Origin: Argentina anserina
Taxonomy: Eukaryota; Streptophyta; Magnoliopsida; Rosales; Rosaceae
DNA length: 64,000 nucleotides
Direction: 5' to 3'
Assembly (NCBI RefSeq): GCF_933775445.1
Contig: NC_065875.1
Coordinates: 9,375,001 to 9,439,000 of the forward strand
The notes beneath the pieces are model-generated. The model saw only the letters and a program-made list of their open reading frames with translations. It had not been told where the DNA came from and did not search any database. Below are positions 11,616-22,775 of this stretch, piece by piece (position 1 is the first letter of the stretch; every line of letters starts with the position of its first letter). Position numbers and translations under genes: made by a program.

Positions 11616-13181
11616 TGATAGGAGCAAAAAGTGTGACGTTCTTAATGTATATATGCCATATTCTTATGCTTTGTTACTTCTTATTTAGTGTTTTAGTTTC
11701 ATATTTGTCATTTCTATGTTCTAAGGAGAGCTATTTCGAATTTTGGATGAATTGATGATGAAATTGTGCTAAGTTTTAGAACTCCTTATTGAGCTAGGAT
11801 TCATTACTCGACTATGATTCTACTTTCCTATTTTAATTCTTTCCTATTCCTTAATTGTCGTATTCTTTTCAGGAAAGACAAATCATATTTGGAAAGGAAG
11901 AAGAGATGTCGAGATGCATTCCTAGTTGAACAAGGAAATCATGTTCGAGTTGAAGAAGGAGAAGAGGAGGCCGGCCTAGCTACCCTAGTTGGACCAAGAG
12001 AATGCCGAGCAGCCCTTAAGTGATCTCCCTATTGGACTTGGTTTCCTACATCAAGTTGGATATGGAGTACATGAATCAAATCCATAACAAAGAGGATTTC
12101 AGTTTCCCATTTGGTTTCTATCTCCTTATAGGACGGCAAGATGGCTTCCTAGACTCCTATATATAGAGGCTCGGCCTCCCCATATTTTGATCATCAACCT
12201 TACACACAAAGCACAAGCCATAGCTCTGCTGAAATACTCTTCCATCCTCCAAGAAATCCTAAAACCGAAATTCATCCTTTTCCACCCTTTGGATTCGAAG
12301 CAAGTAGCCTAGGATCTGCGTTTGCTTGGAATAAACCCCGTAGGATTATTTCAAAGTGTAACTCTATGATCTTCATGTTTTATTTCGGTTTTATATGTTC
12401 TTGTTCTTGGATGATTTCTGTTTTTGTTTTGTTAAAGTTCAATTCAATCTTGTCTATGAGATAGTTGTTCTTTCGAATTGTGTATGAATTAAAGATTTCG
12501 ATTTCTTTTTCAAGTATTTCTGTTTTGATGCCGTGAGTTATTGTTTCATGTTCTTGATCAAATTTCGATTTGTTCTTATATTGCATGTGTGATTAAGACA
12601 AGTAGTTGATGTTGCATATGTTAATCATTCAAAGTTAGTAACGATTATGATACAAGTAGTTGAGTAATTGTTCTTTGGTTTTCCACCGATTTTTGATTCT
12701 AGGTTCGGCGTTGGATAGGTACTTAAAACATCTTGATTTCTCTTTGTGATACGTAATTGCATGATGAATTGGTATGTTAGATTTCGTAGCAAGATAAGTA
12801 GTTAAGCTCGAATGTATCCATGTATTAGGAACCAAGTAGGAACTTGATGCATGATCGAACTTAGTTTGGAATCTTGAGACCTACGGCATGAACATGAATG
12901 AGAAGAGAATTCGATGGCTTTGTTCTTACATGATTTGTTTGGTGATTATTTATGTGTTGGTTGGTTGATCACATGTATATATTAGTTTAGGATTAATTTA
13001 CTATTTTTATGATTCAATCCGAAACCTATATCAACTTTTTATATCTTTATGAATTCGTGTTAAGTATTGTGATCCTAAGCCCTGGCGGGATCCCCGGTTT
13101 GTGAACGATACCCTCTTGCTTTATACTACTAATGATGTGTTCAGGGTTAAATATTGATGTCGAGTAATCGAGCAGTCATCA
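11616..13181 (+). repeat. LTR1, 5' LTR of element C
   Basis: It begins TGATAGGAGC and ends AGTCATCA, so the TG...CA rule is met. The TATA box is at 12158-12165. The AG-rich segment around 11890-12010 can be read as an ORF, but this is upstream of the TATA box (U3) and its length is not kept among copies. Confidence 0.93.
12158..12165 (+). promoter_or_regulatory. TATA box of element C 5' LTR
   Basis: TATATATA inside the block CTCCTATATATAGAGGCTCG. The same block lies at the equivalent place in the LTRs of C (23318), D (35196 and 44896, minus strand) and F (59799). The transcript start would be about 30 bases downstream. Confidence 0.75.
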
Positions 13182-13183
13182 AA

Positions 13184-13203
13184 TGGCGCCGTTGCCGCGG
13201 ATC
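13184..13203 (+). other. Primer binding site, tRNA-Asp type (element C)
   Basis: TGGCGCCGTTGCCG followed by CGGATC is complementary to the 3' end of plant tRNA-Asp(GUC), with one mismatch at the fifteenth base. It starts two bases after the LTR. F (60823) has the perfect version. Confidence 0.85.
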
Positions 13204-13953
13204 CATAAGAGATGGATCCCTAACTTTTAATGCGAATTCATTGTTTATATTGTACATTTGTATATTCTTATCCTATTTCGTTGTAACATATAGTAAATAT
13301 ATCTTAGGTTGTTGTTTTGATGCTTGAGTGAATGATTGTTGTAGGTTGTAAATCGAACGGAATAGGTAAAGTCCCTTTTGTTAATATTAGCCTTAACCCT
13401 TCATGCTAGCTCTCGAGTTTGCATGAGGTCGAGGGCGGCTTTTATTAACACTTGGAGATTTGTCTACCACACAAGGTTAAGTCCAGCTGAGTAAGAGGCA
13501 CGCTCTCTTATTACTCTGGTGCATGGGACCAAAATTGGATCTCAGAGAACTGCTGACTGACATACATCTCGGTGATGGAGTCGATAGGGAGTTCGCTCTC
13601 CGTAGTTCAACAAATGAGTCCTACCATGTTCACTATCTCTAATTGAGCTACAAGGCCTTCTGAAACAAAGACTTGATCTTGTGTCTAGGCATCCATACTT
13701 AGGCCGCACGTTCACCTTGGTTTACAACTTAGAATCAATCGATCGTTCAATCATTGAAATAGCAAAAAGAACTTGTGTATTGTATGAACTTTTGTAAACG
13801 TAAAGAACTAACTTTTGTAAACTTGACAACATAGTTACCGTGTCCTTCCCCATAAGTGTGCGTGTGTATGACTAAGGGAAGGCACAAATTTTAGGTGTTC
13901 ATTGTGTATTCTTCAATGCTAACTCTTTAACTTTCGTATAACAGGTACTATGC
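13204..13953 (+). other. Element C leader (5' untranslated region)
   Basis: It is non-coding and shared almost throughout with D (minus strand 43111-43856) and, to about 61380, with F. A conserved stretch runs from about 13384 to 13465, including CATGCTAGCTCTCGAG and GGTCGAGGGCGGC. Because F keeps it while its coding region differs, it is a candidate RNA packaging or dimerisation signal; that is inference. Confidence 0.7.
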
Positions 13954-14492
13954 ATGTCCGATATTTCTAAGAGAACACAAGAGCTCAAGGATTGAATTCA
14001 AGCACTTCGAGATTAAACAACTCTTTAACAAGTGGACCTTTAGATTTCGAAACTTCTCCAAGCAATTCACTCTTAAACACTTCACCTAGATCAGGAGAAG
14101 AGGAGGATTTTTCCTTCCCCTTCATCTTCAAATCAGACTTAGATACAATTGCGGACCGTGACATAATTCCTGTTGGTGCTCCAATGGCACTCAAGAATGC
14201 GTTCATTCCCACCACCCCTGAATCACCTTCATGCATTGCTTTCACTCCACCTGATGAAGCTAACTTCTCCATTCCGGTTCAATTGCTTGCGTAGCTGCCT
14301 AAGTACTCTGGTTCTTCAATGGAAGACCCTAATGTTCACCTTAGGGAGTTCTTGGACATTTGCAAGCTCCAATCGATTCATCACCTTTCTCAAGAAGGCT
14401 TGAGGTTGCTTTTGTTTCCATTTACCCTTAAGGTTGATGCTAAACTTTGGTTGTATTCTTTGCCTGCATGAATCATCACTACATGGGATGAA
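13954..14492 (+). pseudogene. Element C gag, N-terminal part (nonsense and frameshift)
   Basis: The start ATG at 13954 corresponds to D's gag start (43110, minus strand) and reads MSDISKRTQ. A CGA-to-TGA change gives a stop at 13993-13995, and a base is missing at about 14014. The shifted frame, which is the family's real gag frame, then reads on with stops at 14292-14294 (TAG) and 14469-14471 (TGA). It matches D's gag residue by residue otherwise, including PMALKNAFIPTTPESPSC. No full-length Gag can be made. Confidence 0.82.
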
Positions 14493-16231
14493 ATGACTAG
14501 GAGGTTCTTGAAGCAATTCTTCCCTGCTCAACTCATGAAAAGTCTTAGGAGGGAGATTCAGAACTTCACTCAAAAGGATGGTGATTCACTCTATGAGGCA
14601 TGGGAGGAATTTCAAAAACTACAAAGGAAGTGCCCTCACCATGGTATTTCGTTGGATGACTTGGTGCAATTCTTCTATGAAGGACTCGACACCACCAATA
14701 AGAGCATGGTGGACTCGGCATGTGGCTGCACATTCATGAACAAGACTGGTCAAGAAGTGTACACCTTGATAGATGACTTGGCTGACAACAATCGCCAATT
14801 TAGTACCAAGGAGAAGAGAGGAAGCAAGAGCCGTGGGGTGTATGATGTTGATGCAAGAAATCAGATGGCTACTTTAGAAAGGAAGCTTGACGTTCTCGTC
14901 AAGGCATTCAATGGTTCGAGCATCAACAATCAAGCATGTGGTATTTGTTCTTTCAAAGATCACACAACTGAAAATTGTCCAAATGGTGCAATGACTGAAG
15001 AAGAGTTGAACTTTATGGGGCAACAAAGGCCTAGGTACGATCCATACTCGAACACATACAATCCTGGACTTAGAGATCATCCAAATTTTCGTTGGAACAA
15101 CAATGCCCAACCGTCCAATGCTCAAGGGCAAGGACCTCGTCCTTCAGGTTTGTTTGTGAGGCCTCAGGTACCTCAAGGTTCTGTTCCCTTTAACTCTAAT
15201 GTTCATGGTTCGAATAATGCATCTTCACCTAACTATGATGAACTTTTGAAGTCTCTTGCTCAAGGGCAACAAAATCTAAACTCTGCTACTCAAGCTTTAG
15301 TTACAAGTCAACAAGCTCATTCTAAGGACATAACCGAGCTTAAGAAGCAGATGGGACAAGTGATCGTCTTCATGGGGAAGATCCATGAAGGAGGGAAGTT
15401 GCCGAGCCAAACTGAGCCTAACCCTAACGTGAAGGCCATGATTACAAGAAGTGGGAGGATCTTGGATGCTCCATTGCAGCAAAAGAAGAAGGCCGTTCCT
15501 TCTAAAGGACAAGAGGCCGAGAGTTTCAATGTCAAAGACTTAGAGAAGGACCCTGTCTCCTCTAAGGCCAATGATGCTATGCCTCTCACCCATGAAGATC
15601 ATGCCGTGCATGACAAAGGTAAGAATCCTAACTCTAGTGGTTTGGTTTCAACTAATGATATTCCTCCTGTTCCCTTCCCTAGTAGATTTGCAAAGCAAAA
15701 GAAGGATGACTCTGATCAAGCCATGCTCGACATTTTCAAGAAAGTGGAAGTGAACATGCCTCTTATTGAATGCATACAACAAAATCCTAGGTATGCTAAG
15801 TTTTTGAAAGAGTTGTCCACCAATAAGAGGATGACTCGAGAGAAGGAGGTTGTCACAATCAGTGACACGGTTTCTGCCGTGCTCCAAAGGAAGCTACCAC
15901 CAAAGCTTAAGGATCCAGGGAGTTTTTCTATCCCTTGTACAATCGGAAACATGACATTTGAAAAGATAATGCTAGACTTAGGTGCATCTATCAATGTAAT
16001 GTCGTACTATATCTACGAGGACCTAGGTCTAGGTGATTTAAAACGTGATAATGTTGTGATTCGATTGGCTGATTGTTCCAACAATGTCCCTTTGGGCTAT
16101 GTTGAAGATGTTCTTATGCAGGTTTCGAGTTTAATCTTCCCTTCCGACTTCTATGTCATTGACATGGAGCCAAGTGAGGCAGACGACAAGGAGGTCCCTA
16201 TCTTGTTGGGCCGTCCCTTCATGAGGACTGC
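14493..16231 (+). pseudogene. Element C gag capsid/nucleocapsid and protease N-terminal part
   Basis: The frame is open from 14493 to the solo LTR. It shows the Gag capsid pattern (FLKQFFPAQL, then YEAWEEFQKLQRKCPHHG), a short coiled coil (MATLERKLDVLVKAF) and a CX2CX4HX4C zinc knuckle (CGICSFKDHTTENC, near 14935-14980). A proline and lysine-rich linker follows, then protease with DLGASINVM. The solo LTR2 enters at codon level inside GRPFMRTA near the end of protease; the same reading frame resumes at 17683-17703 after it. Any ORF extension past 16231 is LTR sequence, not protein. Confidence 0.87.
16227..16231. other. Target site duplication of the solo LTR, left copy (ACTGC)
   Basis: ACTGC precedes TGATAGGAGC and recurs at 17683-17687 directly after the LTR end CTATCA. 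Confidence 0.93.
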
Positions 16232-17682
16232 TGATAGGAGCACTTTGTGCTACGTTCTTAATATATTTTTACCTCCATTAGTACTTTGCTTAACCCTTAT
16301 TGTTGTAATATCGAGTCATTGAGTCACAATAAAGAGATGATTCAGGAAATTATGAGATAAATAAGGAGCCTTGTGGGTGAAGCTTTAGAGAGCATCTAGG
16401 AGTCCTTGCCGTGCCTTCCATTCAGCTAGGGTAAAGAGCCCATGCCGTGCAGCCCATGAGAGAATCAAGGAGATAAGAGCTTGTTCTACAAGGAAAACAA
16501 GGAGAGTCATTCGATCCAATTAAGGAGACAAGATCCTAGCCGTGCATACATGGATCAGCCCATCCTAAACTCTAGCAACCTCCTCCCTTGGTTCCTCTAT
16601 ATATAGCTCGGCCTCCCTTCATAAAATTCATCTCCATTCTCTCACAAACAAAGCCGAATTGCTGCCCAAAAACATCCAGAAAATTCAAGCCAAAAACCTT
16701 CATCCATCATCACCAAGCCGTGCTCATCTTCCTCCTCCACCAATTCGAATTCATCCTTGCTTCATCCTAGAAGGTTTCTAATGTGTGATTCATCCATGGC
16801 TTGTAATCTTTCTTTTTATTTTCTGCAAATTTTGAATTCATTGTATGAATCATTGGATGTTATTTTCGATTTTATATATGAAGAGCATAAATTCAGACTT
16901 ATTTGGTTTTATGTTTTGATTGTATAAACTCATGAAAGATGTATGAATCCGTGTGTAGAATCTATGGGCAGTAGGATTTCCGATTTTTATTTAGGTTTTA
17001 TTTCAATTTATTCCTTGAATTCGTGCATCTAAATCAATGCTTGAGGAAGCCAAGGCCATGGTTCTCCTAAGGTTGCGATTTCATTCACCAAAGTGTTTAT
17101 TGATTGAATATGCGCTTCGTGTTTCAATTATTGATACTTGTTTAGGGTTGTGATAGTTCTAGGAATTTGCATGTTTAATCGAGATGAGTGACACCATGCT
17201 TGCTTACATGTCTTCAATTCGACTTAATGTGCTTATGTGCTACTTTCTTGTTTAATTAGAACGCCTCGTTATGTTGAACTCTTTGTAGCATATGTTTAGG
17301 ATTGAACGCTTCGTTGATTCTAAATAATTAAGAAGTCTTAACGATTAGATGAACCGCTTTGGACTGTAATTAGAATTGGAATTGAAATAGACTTAGATAT
17401 AATCGAAATAAGTCGCTGCCTATATGTTATTCTATATGTGTTATACATGTTTCTTGAGTGAAATTCGTGTTATGGTTATGTGATGAATGGTTGATCAATT
17501 GTATATAAGTAATTTAGGATTTATTTTAAGTTCTAGTTTTAGAATCCAAATCAAATCCCCCAATAACATGATAAGTGTTGAGGCCCTTTTGATTCCCCGG
17601 ACTGAACGATCCCTGCTTATTCTATACTAACGATGATGTTTTTCAGGGTATTTGATAGACGTTTTAACAAAACGCTCTATCA
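16232..17682 (+). mobile_element. Solo LTR2 inserted in element C pol
   Basis: This 1451 bp sequence starts TGATAG and ends CTATCA (perfect 6 bp inverted ends) and is flanked by ACTGC on both sides. No internal region is present, so it is the product of LTR-LTR recombination. It belongs to the family of B's LTRs: its start matches 26032 and its 3' part matches 7045-7385. A TATA box (TATATATA, 16598-16605) is present. The 60-codon ORF at 16588 overlaps the TATA region and is not credible. Confidence 0.92.
16598..16605 (+). promoter_or_regulatory. TATA box of solo LTR2
   Basis: TATATATA in the context CTCTATATATAGCTCGGCCT. It is placed as in LTR1, followed by the same CTCGGCCTCCC block. It could drive read-out transcription into C's pol. 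Confidence 0.6.
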
Positions 17683-19422
17683 ACTGCACGAACAAAAATA
17701 GATGTGTTTAGTGGATCACTCACCTTTGAGTTCAATGGTGAAGTGATTAGCTTCAACATCTTTGAAGCTATGAGGTATCCTCTTTCGGAGCTAAGTGATT
17801 GTTTTTCAGTTGACATACTTGATTCCCTTGCAGATAACTATCTAGATACCTTGACAAATGATGAGTTGGCACTCACTATTGCCCAAGGGGCCGGATTTAC
17901 AAGTGATGGCTCTAACATTTCGGAGTTAGAAGCTAATGATGCCGTGCCACCCTTTGTTCTAGAGAACGTGACCTCTCTTGAGGTTCCACGTGAGGTAAGC
18001 TATGTCTCTCCTAGTCCAATTCTCTTAACTACTAATAAGAATCTTCCTTCTGTGGTGCAAGCTGCAAAGCTTGATCTTAAGGTTCTTCCGGACCACTTGA
18101 AGTATACATTCTTTGGAGATGAGGATACATTGCCCGTGATCATTTCTTTTGCACTTAATGAGGACCAAGAGGAGAGATTGATTGAAGTTTTGAAGAGGCA
18201 TAAGACGGCAATAGGATGGACCTTAGCCGACATCAAGGGAATAAGCCCTACCATGTGTGTGCATCGAATATTGCTAGAAGATGTTGCCAAACCAACCAAG
18301 GAAGGTCAGCGACGCCTTCACCCACCAATGATGCAAGTTGTCAAGGATGAAATCACTAAGTTGCACGATTGTGGCGTGATCTACCCCATCTCGGATAGTA
18401 GGTGGATCTCTCCCATTCAAGTTGTGCCCAAGAAGTCAGGCATCACGGTGGTGAAGAATAAAGAGAATGAGTTGGTGCCTCAAAGGACAGTGACCGGTTA
18501 TAGAGTGTGTATTGACTATAGGAAGCTCAATGCGACAACAAGGAAGGACCATATGCCATTGTCATTCATTGGTCAAATGCTTGAGAGGTTAGCTGGTCAT
18601 TCTTTCTATTGTTTCCTTGATGGATATAGTGGATACAACCAAATAAGTGTTGCGGAAGAAGATCAAGAGAAGACTACATTCACATGCCCTTTTAGTACGT
18701 TTGCTTACCGACGCATGCCTTTTGGTTTATGCAACGCTCCAGGTACATTTCAACGTTCCATGTATCACATTTTCTCTGAATATATTGGTTCTAAAATTGA
18801 AGTTTTCATGGATTATTTTTCTATCTATGGTGAAGATTTCGAAACTTGTTTAGAAAATGTGGAACTTGTGCTTAAACGTTGTGAAGAAACTAATTTGGTT
18901 TTGAATTGGGAAAAATGTCATTTTATGGTCACGCAGGGCATTGTCTTAGGTCATATTGTTTCATCTAGAGGAATTGAGGTTCATAAATCTAAAATAGGTC
19001 TTGTGCGTCACTTACCCCTCCCCACAAGTGTGAGGAATGTTCGATCGTTTCTTGGACATGCAGGTTTATATCGTAGGTTTATCAAGGACTTTTCCAAGAT
19101 TGCGAGACCAATGAGTTCATTGCTTCAAAATGACGTTCCCTTTCACTTTGATGATGATTGCAAGCTTGCATTCGAGACTTTGAAGAAGCTCTTAACTTCA
19201 GCACCAATCATGGCACCGCCAGATTGGTCCTTGCCATTTGAGTTGATGTGTGATGCCTCCGACTATGTAGTTGGAGCCGTGCTAGGGCAGAGGAAGGACA
19301 AGCAGCCCTACGCCATCTATTATGCCTCACGAACACTCAATGATGCTCAACAAAACTACACCACAACTGAAAAAGAACTTCTTGCCGTAATCTTTGCTCT
19401 AGATAAGTTTCATTCTTACTAA
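17683..19422 (+). pseudogene. Element C protease end, reverse transcriptase, RNase H N-terminal part
   Basis: This resumes the frame left at 16231. The order is the end of protease, a linker of about 150 residues, then RT with ISPIQVVPKKSG, VCIDYRKLN and GLCNAPGTFQR. The catalytic box at 18805-18816 reads FMDY, where A, B and D have FMDD, so one of the two metal-binding aspartates is lost. RNase H starts with DWSLPFELMCDASD. A TTA-to-TAA change at 19420-19422 stops the frame; A and D have leucine there. Confidence 0.87.
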
Positions 19423-20262
19423 CTTCAATCCAAAGTTATTGTTTACACTGACCATGCAGCTTTGAAGTATTTAATGACGAAGAAGGATGCCAAACCAAGA
19501 TTGATTCGGTGGATTCTTCTACTCCAAGAGTTCGATCTTGAGATCAAGGAGAAGAAGGGAAGTGACAATGTTGTGGCAGATCATTTGAGTCGTTTGGTGA
19601 GAGATGCCGAGCCCTTGGCCATCCAAGAGAGTTTTACGGACGAGCAACTCTTTCGAGTTAAGGTAAGTGAGCCATGGTATGTTGATACTGTCAATTATCT
19701 TGTTTCTAAGCAATTTCCGGATACTTTATTGCATGCTCAAAAGAATAGACTAAAGGCATTAGCTAAGTATTATGTTTGGGATGAACCATACTTGTGGAAA
19801 CATGGTGTTGATCAAATCATTAGGAGGTGTGTCCCTGAATCTGAACATCATTCTATACTTACTATTTGCTATTCTGAATCTTGTGGAGGACATTTTGGTT
19901 CACGTAGGACTGCTCTTAAGGTGCTAGAATGTGGTTTCTTTTGGCCTACAATTTTTAAACATGCATATCATTTTTGCATGACTTGTGATAGATGCCAACG
20001 CATGGGAAACTTAGGATCTAGAGATCAACTGCCTATGACACCGATTATACATGTTGAAATATTTGATTGTTGGGGTATTGATTTCATGGGACCTTTTCCT
20101 AGCTCAAATGGTTTCTTGTACATACTCGTTTGTGTAGACTATGTTTCGAAATGGGTGGAAGCAAAGGCCACCCGGACTAATGATTCTCGAGTTGTTGCAG
20201 ATTTCCTTCGTTCTAACATTTTCTCTAGGTTTGGTATGCCGAGAGTTATCATTAGTGATTGA
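19423..20262 (+). pseudogene. Element C RNase H end and integrase N-terminal/core part
   Basis: This follows the nonsense codon at 19420 in the same frame. It carries [20 protein letters not shown] (end of RNase H), a linker, the integrase zinc-binding histidines around [30 protein letters not shown], and the first catalytic aspartate in [15 protein letters not shown] at 20260-20262 replaces the glycine codon after IISD, the second catalytic aspartate. Confidence 0.85.
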
Positions 20263-20970
20263 GGATCTCAGTTTTACAACCGGGCCATTGAGGAGTTGTT
20301 GAAGAAATATGGAATCAAGCATAAGGTTGCTACGCCTTATCACCCCCAAACAAGTGGACAAGTAGAGCTATATAATCGTGAGATCAAGAGAATTTTGGAG
20401 AAGTCCGTTGGACCATCACGCAAGGATTGGTCTCAACGATTGGATGATGCTCTTTGGGCCTATAGGACAGCATACAAGACTCCCCTAGGCATGTCACCAT
20501 TTCGACTAGTCTATGGCAAGGCGTGCCATCTTCCTGTGTTGCTTGAACATCGTGCATGGTGGGCTGTGAAGAATTTTAACTTGGACATTGATGAGGCCGG
20601 ATTGCATAGGAAGTTACAATTGCATGAGCTTGAAGAGATTAGAAATGAGGCCTATGATTCGTCAATGGTTTACAAGGAGAAGACTAAGACATTCCATGAC
20701 CGCATGATTAGGAAGAAACACTTTGTCATTGGGCAGAAAGTTCTTTTATTTAATTCTCGACTTAAGTTGTTTCCTCGTAAATTACGTTCTAGATAGATAG
20801 GTCATTTCATTATTACTAACATCTTTTCTTCATGTGCTATCATGATAAAGAGTATAGTGAAAGGCACCGAATTTCAGGTCAATGGACATCGCTTGAAGCC
20901 TTATTTGGAGAATATGGAGAATCATGTGATTGAGGAGACGTCTCTCCTTGATCCTACGGCAAGCAAGTGA
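20263..20970 (+). pseudogene. Element C integrase C-terminal part
   Basis: The same frame continues after the TGA. It has [17 protein letters not shown] with the catalytic glutamate, [20 protein letters not shown], and the lineage-typical KACHLPV motif. A TAG at 20794-20796 stops it in the C-terminal domain. Further homologous sequence can be followed to the natural end TGA at 20968-20970 (SLLDPTASK). Confidence 0.83.
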
Positions 20971-22775
20971 TGACTTGAAGAAGTGTAGGCTATAGACTCT
21001 AAACTTACGCCAATGAAGGAGCCATCAACGAGTGTTTGCATTTTCTTATCCCTTATCTCTTTTTAATTTTCATTGCTTATCATATTGTACATTGAGGGCA
21101 ATGTAAGTTTTAAGTGTGGGGTGGGGTATACATCATTCGTTGTATTCTAGTGTTTGATGCTTATGTGTTTAAATTTTGTTGTGATTTTCGAATTTTAGTT
21201 CATTTTGGTTCTGTTTTTCGATTTTTAACTTGTTTTGTTTTTGTTTTGAGTCCTAGGTATGCCTTTGACTGTCTAGGATGAGTTGATTTTTGAATTTATA
21301 GTTGATAGATGATCATGATATTGAAATGAACTTTATTGTTATTTGATGGTTAATCGATGTGTAGATTTTGTACGAACATGTAGTAGATGAGGATTTTGAA
21401 ACTTAGGTACAAAATGAGCATGTTCCTTACTTGTTTTGATTCATGTAACCTAAGTGAGATTCGAGCCATATATATGTGCCTTTCTTTGGAGAGTTTATTC
21501 TATCGTTTCTTGGCTTTATAACCTCATTATATCTATTTTGATCAATTCATATGCCATAGAATTGCAATGAACTAGAGAATGCTAGAACTTACCTTGTGAA
21601 ACTTTCGAAGCTTTATGTCATAATATACTCTAATTTTGAAAAGGATTGTTGGATCTTTTTAGGATTTCCACCACTTTAAGCCAAAAAGCCGTATATCCTT
21701 ATTTTGAGCCATGTTTGGGACACCTTAGTGTTAACCCCTTTGAGCCTACGTTAAGCCTTTTCTTTCATCACCAACATGTTATATCCTTGCTTAGTATAGT
21801 TATATCTCTACCTTGTCTTTGAGGCTTGGCAGAGCCGATTGTGGATGTTAATATGGAGTGATGATTTGATTCAAGTGTGGGGTTATGCTATTGTATGTAT
21901 GTTATGCCGTGAAAAGAGTATGAAAAAGAATAAAAATGTATTGTTGCCGTGTGAAAAGAAAGAAGAGAAAAAGATATATACACGGCAAGAGAAAAATTGA
22001 ATGAAAGAATATGAAAAGATCACGGCATACATGTTGTTTTTGGTGAATTTGGAGTTGTGATGTATTTGTTGAAGGCTCAATAATGTTATACTTTAGCCTT
22101 TGTTCGTTTTCACAATGTTTAAAATGAAGAATGGGTCCAACATGATGAGATTTGGCCCTTGTTTTATGAAGTATGGCGACATAAGGTGGATGCTTTGCTC
22201 TGCTAAGTCTTGAGGATGACCTTTGTGAATCCTCTACCCTGAAAATATATCCATGTCGAGCCTAAGCCTACCCTTTTCTAAAGATCCGCATGATTCTTAA
22301 AATGAGTAGCTCTTGATTTGTGGAGTTTGTTTCATGAGTAAGCTTATGGTTTGGGTTCATTTGTGCATATGATTGGTATCTTTCATGAGGTTTTCGATTT
22401 TCACTACGTTCATAACTCTTGTGTGTGAAAAGCTTTTAAGCATATGCCATGTTCTTGAGAGAAAAGATTTGGAGTGCATATCCCTTGTGAGTTGAATTTG
22501 AACTTGTTTTGAACATGTCGAGCTTAATATCACATTTGTTTATGCCATGTCTTACTTGTTAAACGAAATCTCATGTTTATTAACCATTGAATTCATCTTA
22601 TCTATTTCGATTGAGTGTTATTCTTGATGCTATGAGTTTGAATATCTCTGAGACAAAATGTTAAAGGCATTAGAATGTTGTGTCGTTAGTTTTAGTGTTT
22701 TGATTTTTGTTTTCTGTTTTGGTTTCCCTTTTTAGTGTTTGCTAAGGGACTAGCAAAGTCTAAGTGTGGGGTTGT
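20971..22775 (+). other. Element C 3' untranslated region with repeated polypurine-like motif
   Basis: About 1.8 kb without a conserved ORF. It holds a 7 bp-stem hairpin (TACATTG-AGGG-CAATGTA, 21088-21105) followed by AAGTGTGGGG at 21112-21121, a second AAGTGTGGGG at 21873-21882 and a third at 22762-22771, the last being the polypurine tract beside the LTR. Athila elements often carry an env-like ORF here; none is visible. Confidence 0.75.
22762..22775 (+). other. Polypurine tract of element C
   Basis: AAGTGTGGGGTTGT directly before the 3' LTR at 22776, identical in position and sequence to D (35750-35763, minus strand). It would prime plus-strand DNA synthesis. Confidence 0.75.

Noticed and set aside
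13184..13203. tRNA-like sequences at 13184, 33789, 43857 and 60823 as tRNA genes
   Set aside because: Only the 3' end complement is present, next to LTRs: these are primer sites.
20971..22775. Possible env-like third ORF in the 3' UTRs of A, C and D
   Set aside because: No ORF over about 110 codons that is conserved between copies; no signal peptide or membrane segment pattern.
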